From positions 1-64,000 of the forward strand of contig NZ_CABPSL010000022.1 of the NCBI RefSeq assembly GCF_902459665.1: a DNA stretch of 64,000 nt. Reading direction: 5' to 3'. A program made the position numbers and the translations under genes. Below are positions 44,007-53,520 of this stretch, piece by piece. The stretch's first letter is position 1, and every line of letters begins with the position of its first letter. The DNA is from Pandoraea cepalis (GTDB taxonomy: Bacteria > Pseudomonadota > Gammaproteobacteria > Burkholderiales > Burkholderiaceae). The notes beneath the pieces are model-generated. The model saw only the letters and a list, made by a program, of their open reading frames with translations. It was not told the origin of the DNA and did not search any database.

Positions 44007-45028
44007 GGCAGTTCTCCAAGGTGGTTAGGGGACGGGGAAGAAAGCGGCACTTCTGGAAGCGGCTGCTCCAGCGCATCTGCCAGGCGATAGCCCACGCCGT
44101 CGAAGCCAAAGACGCGGGCGATGCTCTCGATACGACGGCGCCGGCCACGGCCGGCGATGTGGATGACGACATTGACCGCCTCGGCGACGAGCGCCCGAGG
44201 CGGGTTCACGGCGACTTCGAGAATCAGTTGCTCCAAGCGCAGGAGTGCGCCGAGCGCGGAGCCGGCGTGGATCGTGGCGATGCCGCCAGGATGGCCGGTG
44301 CCCCACACCTTGATGAGATCCAGCGCCTCGCCGCCACGCACTTCGCCGACGATCACGCGGTCAGGGCGTAGGCGCATCGTTGCGCGTACCAGCTCGGTCA
44401 TCGACACGACGCCGGCGCGGGTGCGCAGCGGTACGTGGTCACGCGCCGTACACTGCAATTCGATGGTGTCTTCGAGTACCAGCACGCGGTCGCCGGTGGC
44501 GGCGATCTCTGCGAGCAAGGCATTGGCGAGCGTGGTCTTGCCGGTGCTGGTGCCGCCGGCGATCAAGATGTTCTGCCGTTCACGCACGGCGACGCGCAGG
44601 AACTCGGCCTGTTCGACGGTCATCATTCCGTCGGTGACGTAGCGATCCAGCGGGATGACGCCGACAGCGCGCTTGCGCAGCGCGAAGGCTGGCCCCGGCG
44701 CAGCCGGTGGCAGAATGCCCTCGAAGCGTTCGCCGGTTTCCGGCAACTCGGCGGTCAGCAGCGGCTGCCCGCGATGCACCTCCGCGCCGACATGTGCGGC
44801 GATCAGGCGAATGATGCGTTCGCCGTCTTCCTCGGGCAGTTCCGCGCCCAACGGCGCGCGGCCCGAAGAGAGGCGATCGACCCATAGCGTGCGGTCGGGG
44901 TTGAGCATGATTTCCACCACGTCGGGGTCTTCGAGCGCGGCGGCGATCAGTGGCCCCATTGCCGTGCGCAACATGCGTATGCGGCGGTCGAGCGACGTGG
45001 TGGCGAAGGACTGCGGTTGCGTGCTCAT
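44003..45028 (-). CDS. trbB: conjugal transfer ATPase TrbB (VirB11-like)
   Basis: 341 aa. Walker A is GGTSTGKT (158-165), the Asp box is VLEDTIELQ, and LRPDRVIVGEVRGGEALDL and HPGGIATIHAGSALGAL are present. A hexameric cytoplasmic ATPase that switches the channel between pilus building and DNA transfer. First trb gene, overlapping the CopG-like gene by 4 nt. Confidence 0.97.
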   Translation of the reverse strand: MSTQPQSFATTSLDRRIRMLRTAMGPLIAAALEDPDVVEIMLNPDRTLWVDRLSSGRAPLGAELPEEDGERIIRLIAAHVGAEVHRGQPLLTAELPETGERFEGILPPAAPGPAFALRKRAVGVIPLDRYVTDGMMTVEQAEFLRVAVRERQNILIAGGTSTGKTTLANALLAEIAATGDRVLVLEDTIELQCTARDHVPLRTRAGVVSMTELVRATMRLRPDRVIVGEVRGGEALDLIKVWGTGHPGGIATIHAGSALGALLRLEQLILEVAVNPPRALVAEAVNVVIHIAGRGRRRRIESIARVFGFDGVGYRLADALEQPLPEVPLSSPSPNHLGELP

Positions 45029-45489
45029 GAGGCACGCTCCTGCGCTTCGGCCAGCGCCGCCGCGTCATCGAGCCGCGCGGCGTCGGGATTCAGTTCCTCC
45101 ACCACGTCGCGCACGAGGCTACGTCCGCGCATCAAGTGGCGGCCGAGCTGTTCGACGAACTGCTCGAAGCGCGCCTTGCCCTGCGCGCGGGCCGCTTCCT
45201 GATGCGCCTCGGGAACCGGCGTGCTGACCGTCAGGAAGTAGCGGACGAACAGCGCCAGCGTCTCGATCTCGATGTTCTGATCGCGCTCCAGCCGCTCGAA
45301 CTGGCGCGTCAGTCGGTCAAGCCGCTTAGCGATAGCGGCCTCGCGCTGGTCGCCCGCGTCAGGCGACAGCCATGACGCAAGCGCTGCCGCGACGATGGAC
45401 GACTTGGACACACCTTTCTTGGCAGCCAGCTCGTCGAGGCGCTTGGCGTGTTCGTGCGGAATGAATAGGTTGAGGCGGTACTGGCTCAT
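45025..45489 (-). CDS. CopG-type ribbon-helix-helix protein between traG and trbB
   Basis: 154 aa. The N-terminal RHH motif (YRLNLFIPHEHAKRLDELAAKKGVSK split by a turn) is followed by a helical region that may form a coiled coil (IAKRLDRLTRQFERLERDQNIEIETL). It overlaps traG upstream and trbB downstream by 4 nt each. This gene is conserved in Tn4371-type ICEs and probably regulates transfer genes or assists the relaxosome. Confidence 0.88.
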   Translation of the reverse strand: MSQYRLNLFIPHEHAKRLDELAAKKGVSKSSIVAAALASWLSPDAGDQREAAIAKRLDRLTRQFERLERDQNIEIETLALFVRYFLTVSTPVPEAHQEAARAQGKARFEQFVEQLGRHLMRGRSLVRDVVEELNPDAARLDDAAALAEAQERAS

Positions 45490-47486
45490 AGCTCGATCCC
45501 GTCGTTTTGGTCGAGGGACGCCAGCCGGGCCGTGCGCTGCATGGCCGGGTCGAGCTGACGGGGAAGCGGCAACGGCAGGTCGTCGTCATCGAGCAACGCC
45601 AGGTCGTTGTCGGCCGGCTGCTGTTCGGGGCTGTATTCGGCGATTTCGGATAGCTCTGGCTGCCGGCGCGGCCCGCCGTCGTCGGCAGCGGCGCCGGTGT
45701 CGTCGTCCGCCAGGCCGGCGGCAGGCGCGACCGGCACAGCAGGAATAGCCAGCCCGCTCCAGTCGTCGGGCCGAACCGGCGGCGCATCGGCGTAGCGTCC
45801 GGCCGCGAGCGCGGGCGGCGGAAGCACGCGGCGCTTGAAATTGGCGTCGGCGTAATAGCGCAACTTCTTCGCCTTGATCGGTGCGACGCTGGACACCATC
45901 ACCACGGCATCGTCGGGCGGGAGCTGCATCACTTCACCGGGCGTCAACAGTGGGCGCGCGGTTTCCTGGCGCGACACCATCAGGTGCCCCAGCCACGGTG
46001 CGAGCCGGTGGCCGGCGTAATTGCGCTGCGCACGCAGCTCGGTGGCCGTACCGAGCGTTTCGGAGATGCGTTTGGCGGTGCGTTCGTCGTTGGTGGCGAA
46101 CGTCACGCGCACATGGCAGTTGTCGAGGATGGAATGGTTCTGGCCGTAGGCTTTGTCGATCTGGTTGAGCGACTGCGCGATGAGGAAGCTGCGGATGCCG
46201 TAGCCGGCCATGAACGCCAAGGCCGTCTCGAAGAAGTCGAGGCGGCCCAGCGCAGGGAACTCGTCGAGCATCAGCAGCAATTTGTGCCGACGCGCGATGC
46301 CATCGCTGCCGTCGAGCGATTCGGTTAGGCGCCGGCCGATCTGGTTGAGGATCAAGCGCACCAGCGGCTTGGTGCGGCTGATGTCCGAAGGCGGCACGAC
46401 GAGGTACAGCGAGACTGGATGTTCGGACGCGATCAGGTCGGCGATGCGCCAATCGCAACGCGACGTGACTTCGGCCACCGTCGGATCGCGGTACAGGCCG
46501 AGGAACGACATGGCGGTGGACAGCACGCCCGATCGCTCGTTGTCCGACTTGTTGAGCACCTCGCGCGCAGCCGATGCGACGACGGGATGCGGCACGTCGC
46601 CCAGGTGCCGCGTGGTCATCATCCGGTGCAGCGTCAACTCAAACGGGCACGCGGGATCGGACAGGAAGTTGGCGACGCCGCGCAGCGTCTTGTCCTCGCC
46701 CGCATAGAGCACATGCAGGATGGCGCCGACCAGCAGCGCGTGCGAAGTCTTCTCCCAGTGGTTGCGGCGTTCGAGCGCACCTTCGGGATCAACGAGAATG
46801 TCCGCGATGTTCTGTACGTCGCGCACTTCATGCGCGCCGCGCCGGACTTCCAGCAGTGGGTTGTACGCGGCCGACTTCGGATCGGTCGGGTTGAACAGCA
46901 GGCAGTGCGAGAAGCGCGAACGCCAGCCGGCCGTGATCTGCCAGTTCTCGCCCTTGATGTCGTGGATGACGGCAGACGCTGGCCAGCTCAACAGCGTGGG
47001 CACTACCAGGCCGACGCCTTTGCCGGAGCGCGTCGGCGCGAAGGTCAGGACGTGTTCCGGGCCTTCATGCCGCAGGTATAGGCCACGATGCAGGCCGAGA
47101 AACACGCCGGCAGGCTTGTCCAGGCCGGCCTTGCGAATGTCTGCGGCTTCGGCCCAGCGTGCAGAGCCATAGGTCGTGACCAGCTTCGATTGCCGCGAGC
47201 GCCATACGGACATGGCAATAGCGACCAGCACGGCCACCAGGCCGCTGCCGCCAGCGATTGCGCCGCCGGTGTCAAAGATGCGCGGTGCGTAGGCGTCGAA
47301 TGAGAACCACCACTCGAACAAGCGCCAAGGGTGATAGACCGGCGTGCCGAGTAAGTCGAACCAGGGCGAGCCAAGGCGTACTTGATAGCCCAGGGCGGCG
47401 GCTGTCCACTGCGTGGCGCTCCACACGCCGGCAATTACGATGCCGAACACGACACCGATTTGCCCGAACAGCACACCTTGACCTTG
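45486..47486 (-). CDS. traG: type IV coupling protein TraG (VirD4-like)
   Basis: 666 aa from the ATG at 47486, which has GGAGG 6 nt upstream; an upstream start at 47540 lacks a site. Two N-terminal membrane helices, Walker A APTRSGKG (151-158), Walker B LLLMLDEFPALG (about 405), and FLIAQSLNQIDKAYG are present. It carries the relaxase-DNA complex to the Trb channel. The acidic Pro/Asp-rich tail (about 590-666) is variable in the family. Confidence 0.96.
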   Translation of the reverse strand, partial: QGQGVLFGQIGVVFGIVIAGVWSATQWTAAALGYQVRLGSPWFDLLGTPVYHPWRLFEWWFSFDAYAPRIFDTGGAIAGGSGLVAVLVAIAMSVWRSRQSKLVTTYGSARWAEAADIRKAGLDKPAGVFLGLHRGLYLRHEGPEHVLTFAPTRSGKGVGLVVPTLLSWPASAVIHDIKGENWQITAGWRSRFSHCLLFNPTDPKSAAYNPLLEVRRGAHEVRDVQNIADILVDPEGALERRNHWEKTSHALLVGAILHVLYAGEDKTLRGVANFLSDPACPFELTLHRMMTTRHLGDVPHPVVASAAREVLNKSDNERSGVLSTAMSFLGLYRDPTVAEVTSRCDWRIADLIASEHPVSLYLVVPPSDISRTKPLVRLILNQIGRRLTESLDGSDGIARRHKLLLMLDEFPALGRLDFFETALAFMAGYGIRSFLIAQSLNQIDKAYGQNHSILDNCHVRVTFATNDERTAKRISETLGTATELRAQRNYAGHRLAPWLGHLMVSRQETARPLLTPGEVMQLPPDDAVVMVSSVAPIKAKKLRYYADANFKRRVLPPPALAAGRYADAPPVRPDDWSGLAIPAVPVAPAAGLADDDTGAAADDGGPRRQPELSEIAEYSPEQQPADNDLALLDDDDLPLPLPRQLDPAMQRTARLASLDQNDGIEL

Positions 47487-47738
47487 CATCCCGGCCTCCG
47501 CTTTCTCCTCGTTGTCACGCGGCACAAAAGCGTGCCGCACGCATAAGGATCGGAGTCAGGTCAAGGGTTGGTCAAAGACCGTTATCGGCAGGAATATCGC
47601 GGAAAAAGCAAGATTTCATGCACGGGCGAATGTACGGAAAACGCCGCCTACGACGGCGGGTTATGGCGTGTCGAGCGATATACGCGCGGCGCATGCGAAT
47701 GCTTGCACCCTGAAAGTCGAAGTGCAGCACCCATCCCC

Positions 47739-48941
47739 TCAGAGCCACCCGAAAAATTCGCAGACTGCCTGCCGTTGCGCCAGCGTGTCGCGCTCACCCA
47801 GCGCCATTACCTCCTGGGTGAATGGAGCCTCGAACAGCAGATAGCTGACCAGGGCGGCGCCGCTCAGGTCGCCGCTCGCGCTGGACGAGCCGACGCCGCG
47901 CAACAGGGCGCGCACGGCCCGCGGTAGGTGCTTTTGGTGGCGTGCCGCGATGTCGTCGATGCGCTCGCTCGGCGCAATCACCAGCGCCTTCACCGGACGT
48001 AGTGAGGTGGCGAGGCGCTGGCCCAGCGTCATCATTCCAAGGGTACGGTTGACGCGCTCCATACGCTCGATGTCCACCGTGAGCGCGTCGAGAAATATGT
48101 TCGACAGCACGTGTCCTCCGACTTGGGCCAGTGTCGGGTAGCCGCCGTTACGCACGAGTCGCCCGCGAGGTTCGTGCATCCGACCAACGCCGACGATGAG
48201 CATACGTTGCGCGCCCAGGTGGATGGCCGGAGAGATCGGCGCGGTCTGCCGCATCGAGCCGTCGCCGTACCAGCCGGCATGCTCCATATGTTCGATGCGT
48301 TGTGCCGGGAACACGAATGGGATAGCCGCCGAAGCGAGCAGGTGTGCCAATCCCAGCCGCATGGGCACGGCCAGCCGCTGCGAGCGTTCGTAGCCCGTCA
48401 TATCGCCGATGGACTCAAAGAAGGTGAAGTGCTCGCCGCTGGTGTAACTGGACGCGCCGATCGCCAGCGCACGCAGATGGCGCTGGGCCAGCATGTGCGG
48501 CAGCAGTTCCAAAGGCGCCCAATGTCGCAGCAGTTCGGCTAGTGGTCCATTGTCCAGTAGTGAATGCGGTCCTTCTTTGCGCCAGCGTGCCAACATCCAG
48601 CCTACCGAGATCGCGCTCAGCCACTGTGCGCCGCTGCGAGCGATACCAAGCGCGTCGGTGCGATACACCTGACCAGCATTGAAGTTGCGCCAAACTGCGG
48701 CGATGGCCTCCACGCCAGCGTCAAAGGAGTCTGCGCGACAGGCTAAAGCGGCGGCGTTGATTGCGCCTGCCGAGGTGCCGCATAGGATACCGAAGGGGTT
48801 GGGCGCCCCTTCGCCCAGGTGTTCACGGCGCAACGTCACCAAAGCCTGAAGCACACCGACCTGGTAGGCGGCGCGCGCACCGCCACCGGACAGCACGAGA
48901 GCCGTCTTTGCAGCACTAATGGCCGGCCTAGTGTGTGGCAT
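47739..48941 (-). CDS. patatin-like phospholipase
   Basis: 400 aa. The catalytic dyad is S57 in GTSAG and D227 in the YGDGSM motif; the oxyanion loop is GGGARAAYQ (19-27). Predicted lipid acyl hydrolase, cytoplasmic, with no signal peptide. It lies between eexN and traG in the transfer region, on the same strand. A role in membrane remodelling during mating or as a competitive effector is possible but not shown. About 250 bp separate it from traG, so it may be separately transcribed. Confidence 0.93.
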   Translation of the reverse strand: MPHTRPAISAAKTALVLSGGGARAAYQVGVLQALVTLRREHLGEGAPNPFGILCGTSAGAINAAALACRADSFDAGVEAIAAVWRNFNAGQVYRTDALGIARSGAQWLSAISVGWMLARWRKEGPHSLLDNGPLAELLRHWAPLELLPHMLAQRHLRALAIGASSYTSGEHFTFFESIGDMTGYERSQRLAVPMRLGLAHLLASAAIPFVFPAQRIEHMEHAGWYGDGSMRQTAPISPAIHLGAQRMLIVGVGRMHEPRGRLVRNGGYPTLAQVGGHVLSNIFLDALTVDIERMERVNRTLGMMTLGQRLATSLRPVKALVIAPSERIDDIAARHQKHLPRAVRALLRGVGSSSASGDLSGAALVSYLLFEAPFTQEVMALGERDTLAQRQAVCEFFGWL

Positions 48942-48979
48942 CGCGGGCTCGCTTGATCATTAGGTAGGTGATGGCCCGA

Positions 48980-49228
48980 TCAAAACTTCGGCTGCTCTTT
49001 CGGTGGGGTATAGGGCGCCTTCCCATCGCCAAAGAACCGTCGATTCGTCGCCTCAGCCACACGATTGCAGAGTTCGTCGCCCAGCTTGGCGCGATCCGTC
49101 TTGCACTGTTGCCGCAGTTCCTTCAATCGTTGGGGATTGGCGGCAAGTGCCTCTACCGTTTCGGTGGGTTCGGATTTGCCGCAGGCGGTCAGCATCGCAG
49201 CAAGCAGAATCAGCACAATCTTGTTCAT
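48980..49228 (-). CDS. eexN: EexN-family lipoprotein (second entry-exclusion-like copy)
   Basis: 82 aa. A lipobox (ILLAAMLTAC, lipid Cys 17) is followed by VEALAANPQRLKELRQQC, then ELCNRVAEATNRRFFGDG and a proline-rich end. The core motif is the same as in the trbK-position protein at 39861-40154. The start overlaps the LysR stop by 4 nt, so it is co-translated with the TraR-like regulator rather than with trb genes. Confidence 0.9.
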   Translation of the reverse strand: MNKIVLILLAAMLTACGKSEPTETVEALAANPQRLKELRQQCKTDRAKLGDELCNRVAEATNRRFFGDGKAPYTPPKEQPKF

Positions 49229-50169
49229 GGCTCGATTTCCTCCGAAGCATCAAGGTCGGGTAGTACGGTCGGCTTCTTCGTCGCGGATGGTTCAAGGGTG
49301 CTTGTTCTCTCGATGAAACGAGCCAACACTTCCGAAGGCTCGTTGCCCCGGCGCAGCAGGTAAGTAGTGAGCATGGGTGTGCGGCCAGCCAGAGGCCGCG
49401 CGACCACACCCTGTTCACGGCTGGCGGCAATCTGCGAGGCTCCGGCCAGCCCAAGGGCGAAACCTGCTGCCACCATCGCCATCATCAAATCAACGGAGGC
49501 CACCCGTTCGGCGATCAACGGCTCTTGATCGACCCTACGCAGCACCCTTTCAATCTGCCGCGTATATCCTTCGCACGCATGGGGATCGCCAAGCACCAGC
49601 GGATGGCGTAGCACTTCCTCCAGTGGGATGCGCTTGTACGTCAACAGCGGGTGCCGAGAGGGCACCGCCACCATCAAGGGATCGCTCCAGACAGCTTCGG
49701 CGACGATGCCGTCGCCAACTTCATCCGACCGAGCAAACCCCACGTCGTAAAGGTCGTCGTGCAGCCCTTTGATCTGCTGGGCCAGCGAAACTTCGGATAG
49801 ACGTATCTCGATTTCCGGTTCTTCTTCGCGACACAATGCTAGAAAGGTTGAGAAGCGTGAAGGCGGGATGCCATCCGATAGCGCAACGCGCAACTGGTTA
49901 TGAAAACCGTTGGCAGCCGCCTTCACGCTGTCGCGCGCCTGCTGCAAAGCCGTGAAGACGCGCGGCACGTGTTCCAGAAATAGCTGGCCTGCGCGAGTCA
50001 GTCGGGTGCTGCGTGTATTGCGCACGAAAAGCTGTGCACCCAAGTCTTCTTCCAGCTCTTTGATCGCGCGCGATAGGGGAGACTGCTCAATGTGCAGCCG
50101 CTCAGCAGCGCGAGCAAAATGCAATTCCTCGGCGACTGCAATAAAGCAGCGAAGATGGCGTATTTCCAT
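49225..50169 (-). CDS. traR: LysR-family regulator at the TraR position
   Basis: 314 aa. The HTH spans residues 1-60 (FARAAERLHIEQSPLSRAIKEL), and the effector domain contains REEEPEIEIRLSEVSLAQQ and MVAAGFALGLAGAS. In the Tn4371 family a LysR gene named traR stands between the relaxase and traG. It is closely related to the LysR at 3356-4246. It forms a two-gene unit with eexN. Probably regulates transfer or exclusion; the signal is unknown. Confidence 0.9.
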   Translation of the reverse strand: MEIRHLRCFIAVAEELHFARAAERLHIEQSPLSRAIKELEEDLGAQLFVRNTRSTRLTRAGQLFLEHVPRVFTALQQARDSVKAAANGFHNQLRVALSDGIPPSRFSTFLALCREEEPEIEIRLSEVSLAQQIKGLHDDLYDVGFARSDEVGDGIVAEAVWSDPLMVAVPSRHPLLTYKRIPLEEVLRHPLVLGDPHACEGYTRQIERVLRRVDQEPLIAERVASVDLMMAMVAAGFALGLAGASQIAASREQGVVARPLAGRTPMLTTYLLRRGNEPSEVLARFIERTSTLEPSATKKPTVLPDLDASEEIEP

Positions 50170-50268
50170 CGCAGTCTCCTAAGCGGACCGCTCGCGCCTT
50201 GCCGGTGCAATTTGCACGGTTCCCATTCTTGTCGCAGGCCACGAAAGCTGTCGGCAGTAGAACCTCGG

Positions 50269-50769
50269 TTAAGTTAGAAAGCTCTGATTTACAGGTGAGT
50301 TGCTCAGTTCTTCCGCTGCGCGGGCGTTTAGAAGCATGTGCCTCAAGCATCGCTTGAGAGCATCAATATCCTTCTCATTCATTCCATCGAAGAGGATGGC
50401 GTAAGCGCCGTCAAAGACCGACGGCAGTTGCGAAGCCGTTTCCTTGCCATCGCGTGTTGCGAGGAGATACGTCACTCTGCGATCACGCTCGCAAGGAACT
50501 CTCTGAATCAACCCTCGACTAACCAGACGATCTATCAGTCGCGTAATGCCACTCGGGTAGAGCTTGTACTCACGCGCAAGGTCAACGGAGGTCATGCTTT
50601 GGCGGCACGCCAACAGCAGCAGCACGCTCGCCTGCATGCCTGTAAGGCCGCCCAGCGAAGACGTTCTCTGAGTGATGAGCTGCCAAATCGCCATGTTGGT
50701 CCGACTCATCAGATGAATGAGGCCATGTGGCACATCGGCGTTGCTTTCTCTTGCATATATCAATTGCAT
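50269..50769 (-). CDS. MarR-family transcriptional regulator
   Basis: 166 aa. The winged helix is seen in SVDLAREYKLYPSGITRLIDRLVSRGLIQRVPCERDRRVTYLLAT (residues about 58-103). Last gene of the OMF-EmrA-EmrB-MarR set, 36 nt after the MFS stop. MarR proteins usually sense aromatic or lipophilic compounds and repress efflux genes; here it would be a second control layer beside TetR. Confidence 0.92.
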   Translation of the reverse strand: MQLIYARESNADVPHGLIHLMSRTNMAIWQLITQRTSSLGGLTGMQASVLLLLACRQSMTSVDLAREYKLYPSGITRLIDRLVSRGLIQRVPCERDRRVTYLLATRDGKETASQLPSVFDGAYAILFDGMNEKDIDALKRCLRHMLLNARAAEELSNSPVNQSFLT

Positions 50770-50804
50770 GTCACACCCCGTCGGCAGTATTCACGCTCCT
50801 TAGA

Positions 50805-52337
50805 TCAATGCCCCGTGACTTTCTGGAGTGGCCCCTTCGGCCGCTTAACCAGCCAGATAGCGCCGATCGAGAGGATCATCAGCACGGTAGCCAGCGCATA
50901 AAAATCGTTCGTAGCCAGCATCACAGCCTGACCATCGACCAGGCGCGAGAAAAATGCTGTAGAACTCGATGGCGGTATTCCGGCGCGAACCGCCGCGGAA
51001 GCGATTTCATGCCCTGCATTCGGGTTGATGATTGAGACAAGCTCGGACCGGTTTGCCTTCGACATATGCTCCCAATAGGTTTGGGTCAGGGACGATCCGA
51101 GCGCCATCGAGAGCACGCGCAGGAAGTTTTGCAGGCCGGCTCCATTCGCAATGCGCTCGGGCGGCAGGTCGGAAACACCCAACGAGGTCAGCGTAATCAT
51201 GCATGCGGGAATGCCTGCGCCGAGGACAAACATCGCGATGGCCACCGACATGAAGTCGGCTTGGGTCGTCAGATGCGCCCGCATGAAGAACGAGACGGCC
51301 AAGATACCCATGCCGTAGGTGACGATCCAACGAGGGTCAACCTTCGGCAGGAGACGACCGACGATCGGTGAAGTCGCCACCGCGAGAATGCCCATCGGCG
51401 CGGTAGCGAAGCCGGCCCATGTCGCCGTGTAGCCCATCTGTTGCTGGAGCCACAGAGGCGTCAGCACGATGTTGCCGAAAAAGATGCCGAACATCAGGCT
51501 CTGCGTGATTGAGGAAACCAGCCAGTTGCGCGAGCGGAAGACGCTCAGGTCGATCACGGGATCGGAGTCGGTGAGTTCCCAAATAATCAGATAGATCAGC
51601 GAAACGGCTGCAACGATGGCGCACGTGACCACTAGCGGCGAAGCGAACCAATCCAGCTCGCGGCCCTTGTCGATCATGATCTGGAAACTGGTGACAAAAA
51701 CCACCAGAAGCGCCAGACCGATTCCGTCGATGCGGGAACGCTCCGTGGGTTCGTCCCGGCCCCGAAGCACTTTCATGGCGCCCAGCATGACCAAGATGCC
51801 GAACCCGAAGTTGATGTGAAATATCCAGCCCCAGTGCCAGTTATCCGAAATGATCCCGCCCAGGATTGGGCCGAAGATCGGGGCCACGACCGTCATCATT
51901 CCCCACAACGAGAGCGCGATGTTTGACTTGTTCTTGGGGAACACCGCCAGCATCAACGTCGATGACAACGGAATCAGCGGTCCACCGGCCAACCCCTGCA
52001 ACACGCGAAAGAAGACGAGGCTTTCCAGAGACCATGACAGGCCGCAGCACACGGAGAACAGTACGAATGCCACGACGCAGATCATGAACAACCGTACTTC
52101 GCCGACCTGGCGAACGAGCCAGCCGGTCAGGGGGATGGTGATGGCCTCCGCAACAGCATAGGACGTGATGATCCAAGTGCCCTGGCTCGTCGAGACACCC
52201 GTCGACCCCGAGATCGTGGGCATGGCCACGTTGGCGATGCTGGTATCGAGCACCACCATGAAATTCGCCAGAGACAGGATGATTGCCGCGATGACCAGAT
52301 CCATCCCGGAAAGCGGCTTGTGTTCTGAGGAAGTCAT
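50805..52337 (-). CDS. emrB: MFS multidrug efflux transporter, DHA2/EmrB family
   Basis: 510 aa from the ATG at 52337 with GAGG 7 nt upstream, just overlapping the emrA stop. Fourteen predicted membrane helices. Signature regions are VVLDTSIANVAMPTISG (motif D1), WIITSYAVAEAITIPLTGWL, FRVLQGLAGGPLIPLSSTL (motif C-like) and GPILGGIISDNWHWGWIFHIN. Forms a tripartite pump with the adaptor and outer-membrane factor encoded upstream. Confidence 0.95.
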   Translation of the reverse strand: MTSSEHKPLSGMDLVIAAIILSLANFMVVLDTSIANVAMPTISGSTGVSTSQGTWIITSYAVAEAITIPLTGWLVRQVGEVRLFMICVVAFVLFSVCCGLSWSLESLVFFRVLQGLAGGPLIPLSSTLMLAVFPKNKSNIALSLWGMMTVVAPIFGPILGGIISDNWHWGWIFHINFGFGILVMLGAMKVLRGRDEPTERSRIDGIGLALLVVFVTSFQIMIDKGRELDWFASPLVVTCAIVAAVSLIYLIIWELTDSDPVIDLSVFRSRNWLVSSITQSLMFGIFFGNIVLTPLWLQQQMGYTATWAGFATAPMGILAVATSPIVGRLLPKVDPRWIVTYGMGILAVSFFMRAHLTTQADFMSVAIAMFVLGAGIPACMITLTSLGVSDLPPERIANGAGLQNFLRVLSMALGSSLTQTYWEHMSKANRSELVSIINPNAGHEIASAAVRAGIPPSSSTAFFSRLVDGQAVMLATNDFYALATVLMILSIGAIWLVKRPKGPLQKVTGH

Positions 52338-52341
52338 GTCA

Positions 52342-53520
52342 CTACCTCGTCGCAACCGGCTGGGACTCACCGTGGTCGCGCAGATCGACGGTAGCCTCCA
52401 TTGACAGACCGACCCGCAGCGGATGCTGCTTCAACTGCTCGGGATCAATCCAAATCCTGACGGGCAGCCGCTGGACCACCTTGATCCAGTTGCCCGTGGC
52501 GTTCTGCGCGGGAATCGCTGCGAAGGCAGACCCTGATCCTCCAGCGAAGCCTTCGACACGGCCCGTATAAACGACATCGCTGCCGTAGAGGTCCGAGGTC
52601 AGTTCCACGTGCTGCCCGGGACGGACCTTCTGCAACTGGCCTTCCTTGAAGTTCGCATCGACATAGATGCGGTCGATCGGCACCACGGTCATCAGCCGCA
52701 CGCCAGTCTGAACCTGTTGCCCAATCTCCACCGAACGCTGCGCGATGACGCCATCGAAGGGCGCACGCAGCACCGTCCGTTCAAGATTCACGCGCGCCTG
52801 GTCAAGCCGCGCCTTCGCCGCGAGTACGGCGGGGTTGTCATCGACCGTGCTATCTACGATCAGCGCCCAGTTGGCCGTCCGGGCGCCGCTTGCAGCTTCC
52901 TTTGCGGCCTCGGCAGCGCGAACTCGGGCTTGAGCCTGCTCCAGCGCAGCGCGCGCCTCGCGCAACTGCGTCTGCGCATTCGTCAGCTCCTCTTTCGAGA
53001 CAGCGCCTTCTTCAACCAGGTTCTGCCTACGGCGCTCGTCGATGACCGCTTTTTCATAGGCGGCAGTTACACGGGTCAGGTCACTGCGAGCGGTGGCGAT
53101 TTCGGCAGCACGCAGGGCCACTTGTCCCGCAAGGCTCTCGTCATTTCCCAGCAGTTGCCGTACTTGGCGCTGAGTACGCGCCAAATCCGCCTCGGCCTGC
53201 GCGACAGCAATCTTGGCGTCGGTATCGTCCAGAATTACCAACACGTCGCCAGCCTTGACGGCCTGCGTGTCACTGACCTTGACTTCCTTTACAGGGCCGG
53301 CAACGAGTGGTGTGATTTGGGCCACTTCCGCTGCCGTGTAGGCGTTATCCGTGGTGACGGATTTGCCTGCGAACAGAAGCGCCCACGCACCGTAGAGAAC
53401 ACCGATGGCGACCAAACCAACCGTCGCAATTAAAACGAGACGTTTGCGCTTCGCCCGCTTTTGTGAAGCCTCCGGCGTTGTGGAAGAATCTTGAGGGTCA
53501 GGGGGCATCGGAGCACTCAT
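52342..53520 (-). CDS. emrA: membrane fusion protein, HlyD/EmrA family
   Basis: 392 aa. One membrane helix (about 28-48, VLIATVGLVAIGVLYGAWALL), a lipoyl-type domain (YTAAEVAQITPLVAGPVKEV, GDVLVILDDTDAKIAVAQAE), a long coiled-coil hairpin (about 105-225) and a beta-barrel (RAPFDGVIAQRSVEIGQQVQTG). It bridges EmrB and the outer-membrane factor in the periplasm. The start overlaps the OMF stop by 4 nt. Confidence 0.95.
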   Translation of the reverse strand: MSAPMPPDPQDSSTTPEASQKRAKRKRLVLIATVGLVAIGVLYGAWALLFAGKSVTTDNAYTAAEVAQITPLVAGPVKEVKVSDTQAVKAGDVLVILDDTDAKIAVAQAEADLARTQRQVRQLLGNDESLAGQVALRAAEIATARSDLTRVTAAYEKAVIDERRRQNLVEEGAVSKEELTNAQTQLREARAALEQAQARVRAAEAAKEAASGARTANWALIVDSTVDDNPAVLAAKARLDQARVNLERTVLRAPFDGVIAQRSVEIGQQVQTGVRLMTVVPIDRIYVDANFKEGQLQKVRPGQHVELTSDLYGSDVVYTGRVEGFAGGSGSAFAAIPAQNATGNWIKVVQRLPVRIWIDPEQLKQHPLRVGLSMEATVDLRDHGESQPVATR

